From NCBI RefSeq assembly GCF_000717645.1, contig NZ_JNZZ01000023.1:1-64000 (forward strand): 64,000 nt of DNA, given 5' to 3'. Position numbers and translations under genes: made by a program. Below, one piece after another: positions 1 through 8,787 of the stretch. The notes under the pieces are model-generated. The model was not told where the DNA came from, ran no database searches, and worked only from the letters and a program-made list of their open reading frames with translations. The DNA is from Streptomyces californicus. Lineage in GTDB: Bacteria; Actinomycetota; Actinomycetes; Streptomycetales; Streptomycetaceae. Within the stretch, counting starts at the first letter, position 1; each line of letters starts with the position of its first letter.

Positions 1-44
1 CCGCCCCACCGACCCCCGGATGACCTGGCCCCCTGTACAGGTCG

Positions 45-56
45 CTACGCGCGTAG
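45..56. promoter_or_regulatory. Nucleoside-regulon operator upstream of deoC
   Basis: Perfect 12-bp palindrome CTACGCGCGTAG, 19 bases before the deoC ATG. The same element, with at most one mismatch, lies upstream of add, deoA, the ABC nucleoside importer and its binding protein. Function as a repressor site is inferred from this distribution. Confidence 0.75.
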
Positions 57-75
57 ATATGCTCCTCTGGTGACC

Positions 76-1023
76 ATGCCCACCACTGCTCCCGCATTCT
101 CCGACGCGACCGCGTCCGACAGTGCGCTGCGCCGCTTCCTGTTCGGGCTGCCCGGCGTCGACGCCGTCGGACTCGAAGCGCGCGCCGCCGCCCTCGGAAC
201 CCGTTCGATCAAGACGACGGCCAAGGCGTACGCCATCGATCTCGCCATCTCGATGATCGACCTGACGACGCTGGAAGGCGCGGACACCCCGGGCAAGGTC
301 CGGGCCCTCGCCGCCAAGGCCGTCAACCCCGACCCCACCGACCGGACGACCCCGCGCACCGCGGCCGTCTGCGTCTACCCTGACATGGCGGCCACCGCCG
401 CCGCCGCGCTGGCCGGCTCCGGCGTGAAGGTGGCGTCCGTGGCGACCGCCTTCCCGGCGGGGCGGGCCGCGCTGGACGTCAAGCTGGCCGACGTCCGCGA
501 GGCCGTGGCGGCCGGGGCGGACGAGATCGACATGGTGATCGACCGGGGGGCGTTCCTCTCCGGCCGGTTCCTGAAGGTCTACGAGGAGATCGTCGCCGTG
601 AAGGCGGAGTGCGGCTCCGCCCGCCTCAAGGTGATCTTCGAGACCGGCGAGCTGTCCACGTACGACAACATCCGCCGTGCCTCCTGGATCGGGATGCTGG
701 CGGGCGCGGACTTCATCAAGACCTCGACCGGCAAGGTGGGCACCAACGCCACCCCCGCCAACACCCTCCTCATGCTGGAGGCCGTGCGCGACTTCCGGGC
801 GGCCACCGGCGTACAGATCGGTGTGAAGCCGGCCGGCGGCATCCGCACCACCAAGGACGCGGTGAAGTTCCTGGTCCTGGTGAACGAGACCGCGGGCGAG
901 GACTGGCTGGACCCGCACTGGTTCCGGTTCGGTGCGTCCAGCCTGCTCAACGACCTGCTGATGCAGCGCCAGAAGCTCAGCACCGGCCGTTACTCCGGCC
1001 CCGATTACGTGACGGTGGACTGA
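76..1023 (+). CDS. deoC: Deoxyribose-phosphate aldolase
   Basis: Cleaves 2-deoxyribose-5-phosphate to acetaldehyde and glyceraldehyde-3-phosphate, the last step of deoxynucleoside catabolism in the cytoplasm. The protein (315 aa) is a DeoC-type TIM barrel: the DEIDMVID segment is followed by GADFIKTSTGK, whose lysine (K215) is the Schiff-base residue, and by the phosphate-binding VKPAGGIRT. I chose the ATG at 76; a GTG two codons earlier (70) is possible and neither has a clear ribosome site. It lies 5 bases before an aldehyde dehydrogenase gene, which would take the acetaldehyde product, so the two probably form an operon under the palindrome at 45-56. Confidence 0.95.
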   Translation: MPTTAPAFSDATASDSALRRFLFGLPGVDAVGLEARAAALGTRSIKTTAKAYAIDLAISMIDLTTLEGADTPGKVRALAAKAVNPDPTDRTTPRTAAVCVYPDMAATAAAALAGSGVKVASVATAFPAGRAALDVKLADVREAVAAGADEIDMVIDRGAFLSGRFLKVYEEIVAVKAECGSARLKVIFETGELSTYDNIRRASWIGMLAGADFIKTSTGKVGTNATPANTLLMLEAVRDFRAATGVQIGVKPAGGIRTTKDAVKFLVLVNETAGEDWLDPHWFRFGASSLLNDLLMQRQKLSTGRYSGPDYVTVD

Positions 1024-1028
1024 TAGCC

Positions 1029-2465
1029 ATGGCATCCGCATTCGAGTACGCACCGGCGCCGGAGTCCCGTTCCGTCGTCGACATCGCCCCCTCCTACGGG
1101 CTGTTCATCGACGGCGAGTTCACCGAGGCCGCCGACGGCAAGGTCTTCAAGACCGTCTCGCCGAGCACCGAGGAGGTCCTCTCCGAGGTCGCGCAGGCCG
1201 GACAGGCGGACGTGGACCGCGCCGTGAAGGCGGCCCGGAAGGCGTTCGGGAAGTGGTCGGCGCTGCCCGGCTCCGAGCGCGCCAAGTACCTGTTCCGGAT
1301 CGCGCGGATCATCCAGGAGCGCAGCCGCGAGCTGGCCGTCCTGGAGACGCTCGACAACGGCAAGCCGATCAAGGAGACCCGCGACGCGGACCTCCCGCTG
1401 GTCGCCGCGCACTTCTTCTACTACGCGGGCTGGGCCGACAAGCTCGACCACGCGGGCTACGGAGCGAATCCGCGCCCGCTGGGCGTGGCCGGCCAGGTCA
1501 TCCCGTGGAACTTCCCGCTGCTGATGCTCGCGTGGAAGATCGCCCCGGCGCTCGCCACGGGCAACACGGTGGTCCTGAAGCCCGCCGAGACGACCCCGCT
1601 GAGCGCGCTGTTCTTCGCGGACATCTGCCGCCAGGCCGGGCTGCCGAAGGGCGTCGTCAACATCCTGACCGGGTACGGGGACGCGGGCGAGGCCCTGGTC
1701 ACGCACCCGGACGTGAACAAGGTGGCGTTCACCGGTTCGACGGCGGTCGGCAAGGCGATCGCGCGTTCCGTCGCGGGCACGGACAAGAAGGTCACCCTGG
1801 AGCTGGGCGGCAAGGGCGCGAACATCGTGTTCGACGACGCCCCGGTCGACCAGGCCGTCGAGGGCATCGTCACCGGGATCTTCTTCAACCAGGGCCAGGT
1901 CTGCTGCGCGGGCTCCCGCCTGCTGGTCCAGGAGTCGGTCCGGGACGAGGTGCTGGACGCGCTCAAGCGCCGGCTGTCCACGCTCCGGCTCGGCGACCCG
2001 CTGGACAAGAACACCGACATCGGCGCGATCAACTCCGCCGAGCAGCTCGCCCGGATCACCGCCCTGGCGGAGACCGGCGAGGCGGAGGGCGCGGAGCGCT
2101 GGACCGCCCCGTGCGAACTGCCCTCGTCCGGCTACTGGTTCGCCCCGACGCTCTTCACGAACGTCACCCAGGCGCACACGGTGGCCCGGGACGAGATCTT
2201 CGGCCCGGTGCTCTCGGTCCTCACGTTCCGCACCCCGGACGAGGCGGTCGCCAAGGCCAACAACACCCAGTACGGCCTCTCGGCGGGCATCTGGACGGAG
2301 AAGGGCTCCCGCATCCTCGCGGTCGCCGGCAAGCTCCGGGCGGGCGTCGTCTGGGCCAACACGTTCAACAAGTTCGACCCGACGTCGCCGTTCGGCGGCT
2401 ACAAGGAGTCGGGCTACGGCCGCGAGGGCGGCCGCCACGGCCTGGAGGCGTACCTCGATGTCTGA
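1029..2465 (+). CDS. NAD(P)-dependent aldehyde dehydrogenase
   Basis: Full-length class ALDH (478 aa), probably oxidising the acetaldehyde released by DeoC to acetate, though the substrate is inferred from position. Visible motifs: PWNFPLLML in the nucleotide fold, the cofactor loop FTGSTAVGKAI, the general-base segment LELGGKGANIV, and FFNQGQVCCAG with the catalytic cysteine at residue 292; the C-terminus has the usual SPFGGYKESGYGREGG. The ATG at 1029 follows the deoC stop by 5 bases; the reading frame is open far upstream, inside deoC, but that part is a shadow. The gene overlaps the next ALDH-like gene by 8 bases. Confidence 0.93.
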   Translation: MASAFEYAPAPESRSVVDIAPSYGLFIDGEFTEAADGKVFKTVSPSTEEVLSEVAQAGQADVDRAVKAARKAFGKWSALPGSERAKYLFRIARIIQERSRELAVLETLDNGKPIKETRDADLPLVAAHFFYYAGWADKLDHAGYGANPRPLGVAGQVIPWNFPLLMLAWKIAPALATGNTVVLKPAETTPLSALFFADICRQAGLPKGVVNILTGYGDAGEALVTHPDVNKVAFTGSTAVGKAIARSVAGTDKKVTLELGGKGANIVFDDAPVDQAVEGIVTGIFFNQGQVCCAGSRLLVQESVRDEVLDALKRRLSTLRLGDPLDKNTDIGAINSAEQLARITALAETGEAEGAERWTAPCELPSSGYWFAPTLFTNVTQAHTVARDEIFGPVLSVLTFRTPDEAVAKANNTQYGLSAGIWTEKGSRILAVAGKLRAGVVWANTFNKFDPTSPFGGYKESGYGREGGRHGLEAYLDV

Positions 2466-3387
2466 CCGCGAACCGAACCACGGCGACGCCGAGCGGCGCC
2501 TCGGCGTCTTCAAGACCTACAAGCTGTACGTCGGGGGCAAGTTCCCCCGCTCCGAGAGCGGCCGGGTGTACGAGGTGACCGACTCGAAGGGCGCGTGGCT
2601 CGCCAACGCGCCGAAGTCCTCCCGCAAGGACGCGCGCGACGCGGTCGTGGCGGCGCGCAAGGCGTTCGGCGGCTGGTCGGGCGCGACCGCGTACAACCGG
2701 GGCCAGGTCCTCTACCGCGTCGCGGAGATGCTGGAGGGCCGCCGGGAGCAGTTCGTCCGCGAGGTGGCCGCCGCCGAGGGGCTGTCGAAGTCCAAGGCGG
2801 GGGCCGTGGTGGACGCGGCCATCGACCGCTGGGTCTGGTACGCGGGCTGGACCGACAAGATCGGCCAGATCGCGGGCGGGGCCAACCCGGTCGCGGGCCC
2901 GTTCCTCAACCTCTCCACCCCCGAGCCGACGGGCGTCGTCGCGGTCCTCGCACCGCAGGGCTCCTCGCTGCTCGGCCTGGTGTCGGTGGTCGCCCCGGTG
3001 ATCGCGACCGGCAACACGGCGGTCGTCGTCGCCTCGGCCGACGCCCCGCTGCCCGCGCTGTCGCTGGGCGAGGTGCTGGCCACCTCGGACGTCCCGGGCG
3101 GCGTGGTCAACATCCTGACCGGCGCCACGGCGGAGATCGCCGCCCCGCTCGCCGCCCACCAGGACGTCAACGCGATCGACCTGACCGGTGCGGACGCCGC
3201 GCTGGCGAAGGAGCTGGAGATCGCGGCGGCGGACAACCTGAAGCGGGTCCTGCGCCCCCGGGACGTGGACGCGGACGGCGGGGACTGGCTCGCCTCTCCC
3301 GGCACGCACCGCCTGACGGCCTTCCTGGAGACCAAGACGGTGTGGCACCCGACGGGCGCGCTGGGGGCCGCGGGCTCCTCGTACTGA
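2458..3387 (+). CDS. Short aldehyde dehydrogenase-like protein lacking the catalytic cysteine
   Basis: 309 aa, against roughly 480 for a working ALDH. The N-terminal cofactor-binding half is recognisable (LYVGGKFPRSESG near residue 21, then a PQGSSLLGLVSV stretch and GNTAVVVASADAPLPALS), but the block carrying GQxC and the catalytic glutamate is missing; the end (FLETKTVWHPTG) resembles the oligomerisation tail of ALDHs. It overlaps the full-length ALDH gene by 8 bases, so co-translation and a heteromer are likely. The arrangement resembles ALDH16, where an active domain is fused to a non-catalytic second ALDH domain; here the two would be separate polypeptides (inference). No frameshift is apparent; the codon bias stays uniform to the stop. 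Confidence 0.85.
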   Translation: MSDREPNHGDAERRLGVFKTYKLYVGGKFPRSESGRVYEVTDSKGAWLANAPKSSRKDARDAVVAARKAFGGWSGATAYNRGQVLYRVAEMLEGRREQFVREVAAAEGLSKSKAGAVVDAAIDRWVWYAGWTDKIGQIAGGANPVAGPFLNLSTPEPTGVVAVLAPQGSSLLGLVSVVAPVIATGNTAVVVASADAPLPALSLGEVLATSDVPGGVVNILTGATAEIAAPLAAHQDVNAIDLTGADAALAKELEIAAADNLKRVLRPRDVDADGGDWLASPGTHRLTAFLETKTVWHPTGALGAAGSSY

Positions 3388-3410
3388 GCCCGGCCCGCCC
3401 GGCGCGTACG

Positions 3411-3450
3411 CGAACGGGGCCGCCCTCCCACCCCGGGGCGGCCCCGTTCG
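3411..3450. terminator. Bidirectional hairpin terminator
   Basis: 14-bp perfect inverted repeat (CGAACGGGGCCGCC and its complement) with a 12-base loop between the convergent ALDH-like gene and the small secreted-protein gene. Confidence 0.75.
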
Positions 3451-3471
3451 CCGTGTCCGCGTCCGCGTGCG

Positions 3472-3891
3472 TCAGCCGGTGACGAGCCCGGTCACCGCGC
3501 CCACCACGGGCAGCTCGCTCAGCGAGGCGCCGCTGGTGATCGGGTCGGTGACGATCGCGGTGGTGACCGGCTTGAAGTCGGCGATCTGGGTGCCCACCGC
3601 GTTGTCCAGCGGGTCCACGCCGGTGTTCGCCAGCGGGTCGAGCTGGAGGTCGGTCACCGGGGCGACGCTGTGGGCCAGCGAGGTGCCGAGCGCGCTGGTC
3701 ACCGCCGGCGCGGCCGTCTCGCCGACCGCCTGGAGGGCGGAGACGCCCTGGTCCGGGGCGTCCGCGACGGAGGGCAGCTGAACGGCTCCGGCGGAGCCCG
3801 CGCCGGCCCCCAGGGCCGCGCCCAGGGCGGTGAGCGTCAGACCGGCGCGCAGCAGGGTGCGGCGTTCGGGCTTGCGTGCGTGAAGTCCCAT
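3472..3891 (-). CDS. Small secreted protein of unknown function
   Basis: 139 aa. The N-terminus has an ERRTLLRAG twin-arginine-like segment followed by an alanine/glycine-rich hydrophobic core ending near AGSAGA, so export (possibly Tat) is likely. The mature part is acidic, rich in Ala, Val, Thr, Pro, with short phrases such as APVTDLQLDPLAN and PVVGAVTGLVTG at the C-terminus and no cysteine. The ATG at 3891 is chosen over the GTG at 3900 because AGGTGG sits 5 bases before it. A similar small exported protein is encoded at 10058-10357. No function can be assigned. Confidence 0.75.
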   Translation of the reverse strand: MGLHARKPERRTLLRAGLTLTALGAALGAGAGSAGAVQLPSVADAPDQGVSALQAVGETAAPAVTSALGTSLAHSVAPVTDLQLDPLANTGVDPLDNAVGTQIADFKPVTTAIVTDPITSGASLSELPVVGAVTGLVTG

Positions 3892-4019
3892 GTTTTCCAC
3901 CTGATCGAACCTGGTCGGGTAATCGTCCGTACGCGCAGAGTAGTTGAGGTGTGATGCTGGATACCAACGGATGGCCCTGGGGGTCCCCTGCCCGGGTCAA
4001 TGCCTCACACTTCTGTTCT

Positions 4020-4664
4020 GTGAGTTCCCAACCGATCCCCACCCGCGTCGTCCTGCTCGCGGGCCCTTCCGGCTCCGGCAAGTCCGTCCTGGCCGCCCGC
4101 ACCGGTCTCCCGGTGCTGCGCCTGGACGACTTCTACAAGGAGGCGGGCGACCCGACGCTGCCGCGGGTCCCCGGCTCCACGGACATCGACTGGGACTCCG
4201 CCGCGTCCTGGGACGCGGACGCGGCGGTGGCCGCCGTCGCCGAGCTGTGCCGGTGCGGCAGCACGGACGTCCCGGTGTACGACATCGCCACCAGCTCCCG
4301 TACGGGCCACGAGACCTTCCACATCGAGCGGTCGCCGCTGTTCGTGGCGGAGGGCATCTTCGCGGCCGACATCGTGCGCCGCTGCCAGGAGCTGGGTCTG
4401 CTGGCCGACGCGCTCTGCCTGCGCGGCCGCCCGACGACGACGTTCCGCCGCCGACTGGTGCGGGACCTGCGCGAGGGCCGCAAGTCGGTGCCGTTCCTGC
4501 TGCGCCGGGGCTGGCGCCTGATGCGCGCGGAACGCCGCATCGTGGCCCGTCAGACGGCCCTGGGGGCGCACCCCTGCGGCAAGGAGGAGGCCCTCGGCCG
4601 CTTCGCCGCCGCGGCGGCGGGCCGTTGCCGCCGCGCCCACGTGACGGCACCGGTCCCGGAGTAG
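4020..4664 (+). CDS. udk: Uridine kinase
   Basis: Phosphorylates uridine (and probably cytidine) to the monophosphate in pyrimidine salvage. The P-loop GPSGSGKS lies about 15 residues from the start, followed by LRLDDFYKE (substrate-side aspartates), the VAEGIFAADIV block and the LRGRPTTTFRRRLVRD lid-like region. The GTG at 4020 gives 214 aa, the usual length; an ATG at 3954 with an upstream GAGG would add 22 residues with no family character. It fits the nucleoside theme of the window although it has no copy of the palindromic operator. Confidence 0.85.
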   Translation: MSSQPIPTRVVLLAGPSGSGKSVLAARTGLPVLRLDDFYKEAGDPTLPRVPGSTDIDWDSAASWDADAAVAAVAELCRCGSTDVPVYDIATSSRTGHETFHIERSPLFVAEGIFAADIVRRCQELGLLADALCLRGRPTTTFRRRLVRDLREGRKSVPFLLRRGWRLMRAERRIVARQTALGAHPCGKEEALGRFAAAAAGRCRRAHVTAPVPE

Positions 4665-4709
4665 CCGGACCGCTCGGCCGCACCCGGCCGTCCCGGGCCC
4701 CGGCGCACG

Positions 4710-4755
4710 GACAGCGGGGTCGTACAGGCCCCCCGGCCCGTACGACCCCGCTGTC
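4710..4755. terminator. Strong bidirectional terminator
   Basis: 16-bp perfect stem GACAGCGGGGTCGTAC with its complement ending at 4755, 14-base loop, then TTT. It separates udk from the convergent sigQ. Confidence 0.85.
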
Positions 4756-4895
4756 TTTCCCCCGTGGCCCGCGCCTCCCCCGAAGCGCCGGGCCCTCCCC
4801 CTTTGTTGCTCCCCCGTGTCCCCTCGGTCCCCGTTTTTCCCTCTCCCCCGTGTTTCCCCCTCGGCCCTCGCCTCCCCCAGGCGCAGGGCCCTGCC

Positions 4896-5687
4896 TCAGG
4901 CCACCAACTCGCCGAAGGACTCCTGCTCGTCACGTCCGAAGCTGAGGACCTCGTCCTCGCGCAGCCGGCGCAGGGAGCGCCAGATGCTCGACTTCACCGT
5001 GCCGACACTGATGTCGAGGATGGACGCGATCTCCGGGTCGGTGCGGCCCTCGTAGTACCGCAGAACCAGCATCGTGCGCTGGAGTTCGGGCAGCCGGGCC
5101 AGTGCCTGCCAGAGCACCGCCCGCAGCTCCGTGCCGCGCATCGCGTCCGTGTCGCCCACCGTCTCCGGCAGCTCCTCGGTCGGGTATTCGTTGAGCTTGC
5201 GCCTGCGCCAGGCGCTGATGTGCAGGTTGGTCATGGTGCGGCGCAGATAGCCGCCGACCGCCGCCTTGTCGCTGATCCGGTCCCACGCCCGGTACGTCGA
5301 GAAGAGGGCGCTCTGCAGCAGGTCCTCGGCCTCGAACCGGTCGCCGGTCAGGTGGTAGGCGGTCGCGTACAGGGAGGACCGTCGCTCCTGGACGTAGGCC
5401 GTGAACGCCGCTTCGGCGTCCGCGCTCTCCGCCCTCGTGGTGCGATCCCCCGCGGCCTTCCCGTACGCGTTTCCCCCGTTGCCCCCCACTTCCCCCGTGG
5501 GTGCGTCCACCACCGTCATGTACGTCGTCCGCGGGTGCTCCGCGGTCGGCTGCGACGGCAGATACGGACGCCCGGCGCTTCGAACACACCCCCGCATGTT
5601 CGTCGCACCGGACTTCTCCGTGCTCCGGCCGATGTCGTGGAGACGCGTGACAACTGCGCTTGAGCTGGTGCTGTGCAGTGCGTTCAT
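4896..5687 (-). CDS. sigQ: ECF (SigE-family) sigma factor SigQ
   Basis: RNA polymerase sigma factor divergent from afsQ1. Region 2 is visible as ATAYHLTGDRFEAEDLLQSA with RAWDRI, and region 4 as LPELQRTMLVLRYYEGRTDPE followed by the helix-turn-helix ISVGTVKSSIWRSLRRLR. In S. coelicolor sigQ (SCO4908) is transcribed divergently from afsQ1/afsQ2, is activated by AfsQ1 and feeds back on antibiotic production. The start at 5687 (263 aa) has AGGGGG 6 bases upstream; an ATG at 5519 would give 208 aa, closer to the compact family, so the first 56 residues are uncertain. Confidence 0.9.
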   Translation of the reverse strand: MNALHSTSSSAVVTRLHDIGRSTEKSGATNMRGCVRSAGRPYLPSQPTAEHPRTTYMTVVDAPTGEVGGNGGNAYGKAAGDRTTRAESADAEAAFTAYVQERRSSLYATAYHLTGDRFEAEDLLQSALFSTYRAWDRISDKAAVGGYLRRTMTNLHISAWRRRKLNEYPTEELPETVGDTDAMRGTELRAVLWQALARLPELQRTMLVLRYYEGRTDPEIASILDISVGTVKSSIWRSLRRLREDEVLSFGRDEQESFGELVA

Positions 5688-5772
5688 CTCGCGCCCCCTG
5701 TTCGGTGGAGTCCGTTCGTTCCTTGCTGACCTAGAGCTTGCCGGGGCAGTTTCTCGGCGCTGTCCCCCGACT

Positions 5773-5788
5773 GTCACAGGGCTGTCAC
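5773..5788. promoter_or_regulatory. AfsQ1-type direct-repeat binding site
   Basis: GTCAC, six bases, GTCAC between divergent sigQ and afsQ1. This is the GTnAC-N6-GTnAC form that I recall for AfsQ1 sites in S. coelicolor, suggesting control of sigQ and autoregulation. Confidence 0.7.
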
Positions 5789-5870
5789 AGGGGATGTCGT
5801 GGCCGTGCCCCCGCGATCGGAGCGGGCCGCGGGTCGAACTGAAGCGCCCCCATGGGCCAGAATGGCGCTC

Positions 5871-6548
5871 GTGCCTTTCCTGTTGCTGATCGAGGACGAC
5901 GACGCCATCCGCACGGCCCTCGAACTCTCGCTGTCACGCCAGGGCCACCGTGTGGCCACCGCGGCGACGGGAGAGGACGGCCTGGAGCTGCTGCGCGAGC
6001 AGCGGCCCGACCTGGTCGTGCTGGATGTGATGCTGCCCGGGATCGACGGTTTCGAGGTGTGCCGGCGGATCCGCCGCACCGACCAGCTGCCGATCATTCT
6101 GCTGACCGCGCGCAGCGACGACATCGACGTCGTGGTGGGACTGGAGTCCGGCGCGGACGACTATGTGGTGAAACCCGTCCAGGGCCGGGTGCTGGACGCC
6201 CGGATCCGGGCGGTGCTGCGGCGCGGGGAGCGGGAGTCGACCGACTCCGCGACCTTCGGTTCCGTGGTGATCGACCGCTCCGCCATGACCGTCACCAAGG
6301 ACGGGGAGGACCTGCAGCTCACGCCGACCGAGCTGCGGCTCCTGCTGGAGCTGAGCCGCCGGCCCGGACAGGCCCTCTCCCGGCAGCAGTTGCTGCGGCT
6401 GGTGTGGGAGCACGACTACCTGGGCGACTCCCGTCTGGTGGACGCGTGCGTCCAGCGGCTGCGCGCGAAGGTGGAGGACGTGCCGTCCTCGCCGACCCTG
6501 ATCCGTACCGTGCGGGGCGTGGGCTATCGGCTGGACTCGCCTCAGTGA
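5871..6548 (+). CDS. afsQ1: OmpR/PhoB-family response regulator AfsQ1
   Basis: DNA-binding partner of the AfsQ2 kinase; in S. coelicolor the pair acts on antibiotic and nitrogen-related genes. The receiver domain starts LLLIEDDDAIRTALELS, with the phosphoacceptor D52 in VVLDVMLPG and the conserved lysine in DDYVVKPV; the winged-helix C-terminal domain ends IRTVRGVGYRLDSPQ. The GTG at 5871 gives 225 aa, the length I recall for AfsQ1. The stop overlaps the afsQ2 start by 4 bases. Confidence 0.96.
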   Translation: MPFLLLIEDDDAIRTALELSLSRQGHRVATAATGEDGLELLREQRPDLVVLDVMLPGIDGFEVCRRIRRTDQLPIILLTARSDDIDVVVGLESGADDYVVKPVQGRVLDARIRAVLRRGERESTDSATFGSVVIDRSAMTVTKDGEDLQLTPTELRLLLELSRRPGQALSRQQLLRLVWEHDYLGDSRLVDACVQRLRAKVEDVPSSPTLIRTVRGVGYRLDSPQ

Positions 6549-8074
6549 CCACCACCCTCAAGCGGTCCCTGCGTGCCGGGCTGCGCTGGACCAGTCTGCG
6601 GATGCGGCTGGTCGTGGTGTTCGCGCTGGTCGCCCTGGTGGCCGCGGTGTCGGCTTCGGGGATCGCGTACTGGCTCAACCGCGAGGCCGTGCTCACCCGT
6701 ACCCAGGACGCCGCGCTCGACGACTTCCGGCGGCAGATGCAGGACACCGCGGCGGCGCTGCCGACCCGCCCCACCAAGGACGACCTCCAGCGGGCCGCCG
6801 GGGACATGGCGGCGGGCAGCCCCGGGTACGACGTGCTGCTGGAGGCCGAACGCGAGCGCGGCAAGCCGATCATGGGCTACTCGGACCTGGACACCTTCAC
6901 CCGGGACGACGTCCCGGAGTCACTGCAGCGGCAGGTGGCCCGCAAGCAGCCGCTGACGTCGAGCAACGACCACGAGTACCACCTGTTCTGGCAGCGTACG
7001 AGCATCGCGGGCACCCCGTACCTGGTCGCCGGTACGCGGATCATCGGCGGCGGCCCGACCGGGTACATGCTCAAGTCCCTCGACCAGGAACGGCAGGACC
7101 TCAACTCGCTGGCCTGGTCGCTGGGGATCGCCACCGCGCTCGCGCTGATCGGTTCGGCGCTGCTCGCGCAGGCCGCCGCGACGACCGTGCTGCGCCCGGT
7201 GCAGCGGCTCGGGGACGCGGCGCGCAAGCTGGGCGAGGGCAAGCTCGACACCCGGCTCGTGGTCTCCGGCACGGACGAACTCGCCGACCTCTCCCGTACG
7301 TTCAACAGGACGGCGGGCTCGCTGGAGAAGAAGGTCGCGGACATGAGCGCGCGGGAGGAGGCGAGCCGCCGGTTCGTCGCCGACATGTCGCACGAGCTGC
7401 GCACCCCGCTGACCGCGATCACGGCGGTGGCCGAGGTGCTGGAGGACGAGGCGGACACGCTCGACCCGATGATCGCCCCCGCCGTGCACCTGGTGGTCAG
7501 CGAGACCCGGCGGCTGAACGACCTGGTGGAGAACCTGATGGAGGTGACCCGCTTCGACGCGGGCACGGCCCGGCTGGTCCTGGACGACGTGGACGTGGCC
7601 GACCAGGTGACCGCGTGCATCGACGCGCGGGCCTGGCTGGACGCGGTGGACCTGGACGCGGAGCGCGGCATGATGGTCCGCCTCGATCCGCGCCGGCTGG
7701 ACGTGATCCTGGCCAACCTCATCGGCAACGCCCTCAAGCACGGCGGTTCCCCGGTGGGCGTACGGGTGCGGATCGAGGGCGAGGAGCTGCTCATCGAGGT
7801 ACGGGACCACGGTCCGGGCATCCCCGAGGACGTGCTGCCGCACGTCTTCGACCGGTTCTACAAGGCGAGCGCCTCCCGGCCCCGTTCGGAGGGCAGCGGG
7901 CTCGGCCTCTCCATCGCCATGGAGAACGCGCACATCCACGGCGGTGACATCTCGGCGGCCAACTCCCCGGACGGCGGCGCGGTGTTCACCCTGCGGCTGC
8001 CGCGCGACGCCGAGGGCATCGCACGGAACGACGGGCCGGGCGTCCAGGCCCCGGACGAGAACGGGGCGACGTGA
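6545..8074 (+). CDS. afsQ2: Sensor histidine kinase AfsQ2
   Basis: Membrane kinase that phosphorylates AfsQ1. It has two membrane helices (about residues 20-43 and 193-215) flanking an extracellular sensor region, then a HAMP linker (VLRPVQRLGDAARKLGEG), the H-box ADMSHELRTPLTAI with H283, the N-box LANLIGNALKHGG, and ATP-lid motifs DHGPGIP and GSGLGLSIAM. 509 aa. The GTG start overlaps the afsQ1 stop (GTGA) and the stop overlaps the following lipoprotein start in the same way, so the three are co-translated. Confidence 0.95.
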   Translation: MTTTLKRSLRAGLRWTSLRMRLVVVFALVALVAAVSASGIAYWLNREAVLTRTQDAALDDFRRQMQDTAAALPTRPTKDDLQRAAGDMAAGSPGYDVLLEAERERGKPIMGYSDLDTFTRDDVPESLQRQVARKQPLTSSNDHEYHLFWQRTSIAGTPYLVAGTRIIGGGPTGYMLKSLDQERQDLNSLAWSLGIATALALIGSALLAQAAATTVLRPVQRLGDAARKLGEGKLDTRLVVSGTDELADLSRTFNRTAGSLEKKVADMSAREEASRRFVADMSHELRTPLTAITAVAEVLEDEADTLDPMIAPAVHLVVSETRRLNDLVENLMEVTRFDAGTARLVLDDVDVADQVTACIDARAWLDAVDLDAERGMMVRLDPRRLDVILANLIGNALKHGGSPVGVRVRIEGEELLIEVRDHGPGIPEDVLPHVFDRFYKASASRPRSEGSGLGLSIAMENAHIHGGDISAANSPDGGAVFTLRLPRDAEGIARNDGPGVQAPDENGAT

Positions 8075-8787
8075 AGCACGGCGACATCACGGACCCGGAG
8101 CGGGGCCCGCTCCGGTCGCGTACGGCGGCGGGGCGGTTCACGGCGGCGCTCCGGAGACGCGCCGCCGGCACGTCGGTGACGGTGTTCCGGCGGCGCACGG
8201 GAGCTTCCTTCGCGGCCGCGGCGGTGGTCGCGGCGCTGGTCTCCGGGTGCGGTATCCGTACGACCTCGGTGCCGGTGGACGCGGGCGCCGCGCCCTCCCG
8301 GGTGCCCTGCCGGCTGTCCCCGTCGGACGTCGCCTCCGCGTCGCCGGAGGGCACGCGCGCCAAGGTGTACCTGGTGTGCGCCTCGCAGCTCGTCACCGTG
8401 GAGCGTCCGGTGGACCGGAGTGCGGCGGGCGACGATCCGGCGGCGGTCGCCCGGGAGCTGCTCGCCGAGGCGCAGCGGGCCCCCTCGGCGGGCGAGCGGC
8501 GGGCCGGGTTCACCACCGCCGTGCCGGTGGGCCTCCGGGTGGCGCCGACCCGCGACGACGACCCGGCGGGCACGGTACGGCTGAGCAGTCAGCCGGAGGA
8601 CCTGTCGGCGGAGGCGCTGTCGCAGATCGTGTGCACGTACGCGGAGAGCGAGACGCTGGCCCGGGGCGGTTCGGTGGTCCTGGGCGGGCCGGGGACGTAC
8701 CCGCCGCGCGGCTATCTGTGCACCACGCAGACGAAGGCCCGGCCGGGCGACCTGGTCACGACACCGGACGCGGCCGGGCTGGACTGA
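8071..8787 (+). CDS. Lipoprotein of the afsQ operon
   Basis: 238 aa, translationally coupled to afsQ2 through a GTGA overlap. A basic N-terminal stretch of about 45 residues leads into a hydrophobic segment and the lipobox LVSGC, so the mature protein is probably anchored to the outer face of the membrane. The mature part has four further cysteines (near VPCRLS, LVCASQ, QIVCTY, YLCTTQ), which could form two disulfides. An equivalent gene next to afsQ2 in S. coelicolor has, as I recall, been called afsQ3; a role as extracellular accessory of the sensor is inferred only from position. Confidence 0.8.
   Translation: MKHGDITDPERGPLRSRTAAGRFTAALRRRAAGTSVTVFRRRTGASFAAAAVVAALVSGCGIRTTSVPVDAGAAPSRVPCRLSPSDVASASPEGTRAKVYLVCASQLVTVERPVDRSAAGDDPAAVARELLAEAQRAPSAGERRAGFTTAVPVGLRVAPTRDDDPAGTVRLSSQPEDLSAEALSQIVCTYAESETLARGGSVVLGGPGTYPPRGYLCTTQTKARPGDLVTTPDAAGLD

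Noticed and set aside
609..1028. Upstream extension of the aldehyde dehydrogenase frame into deoC
   Set aside because: Reads as arginine/proline-rich nonsense in the wrong frame of deoC; the real ATG is at 1029.
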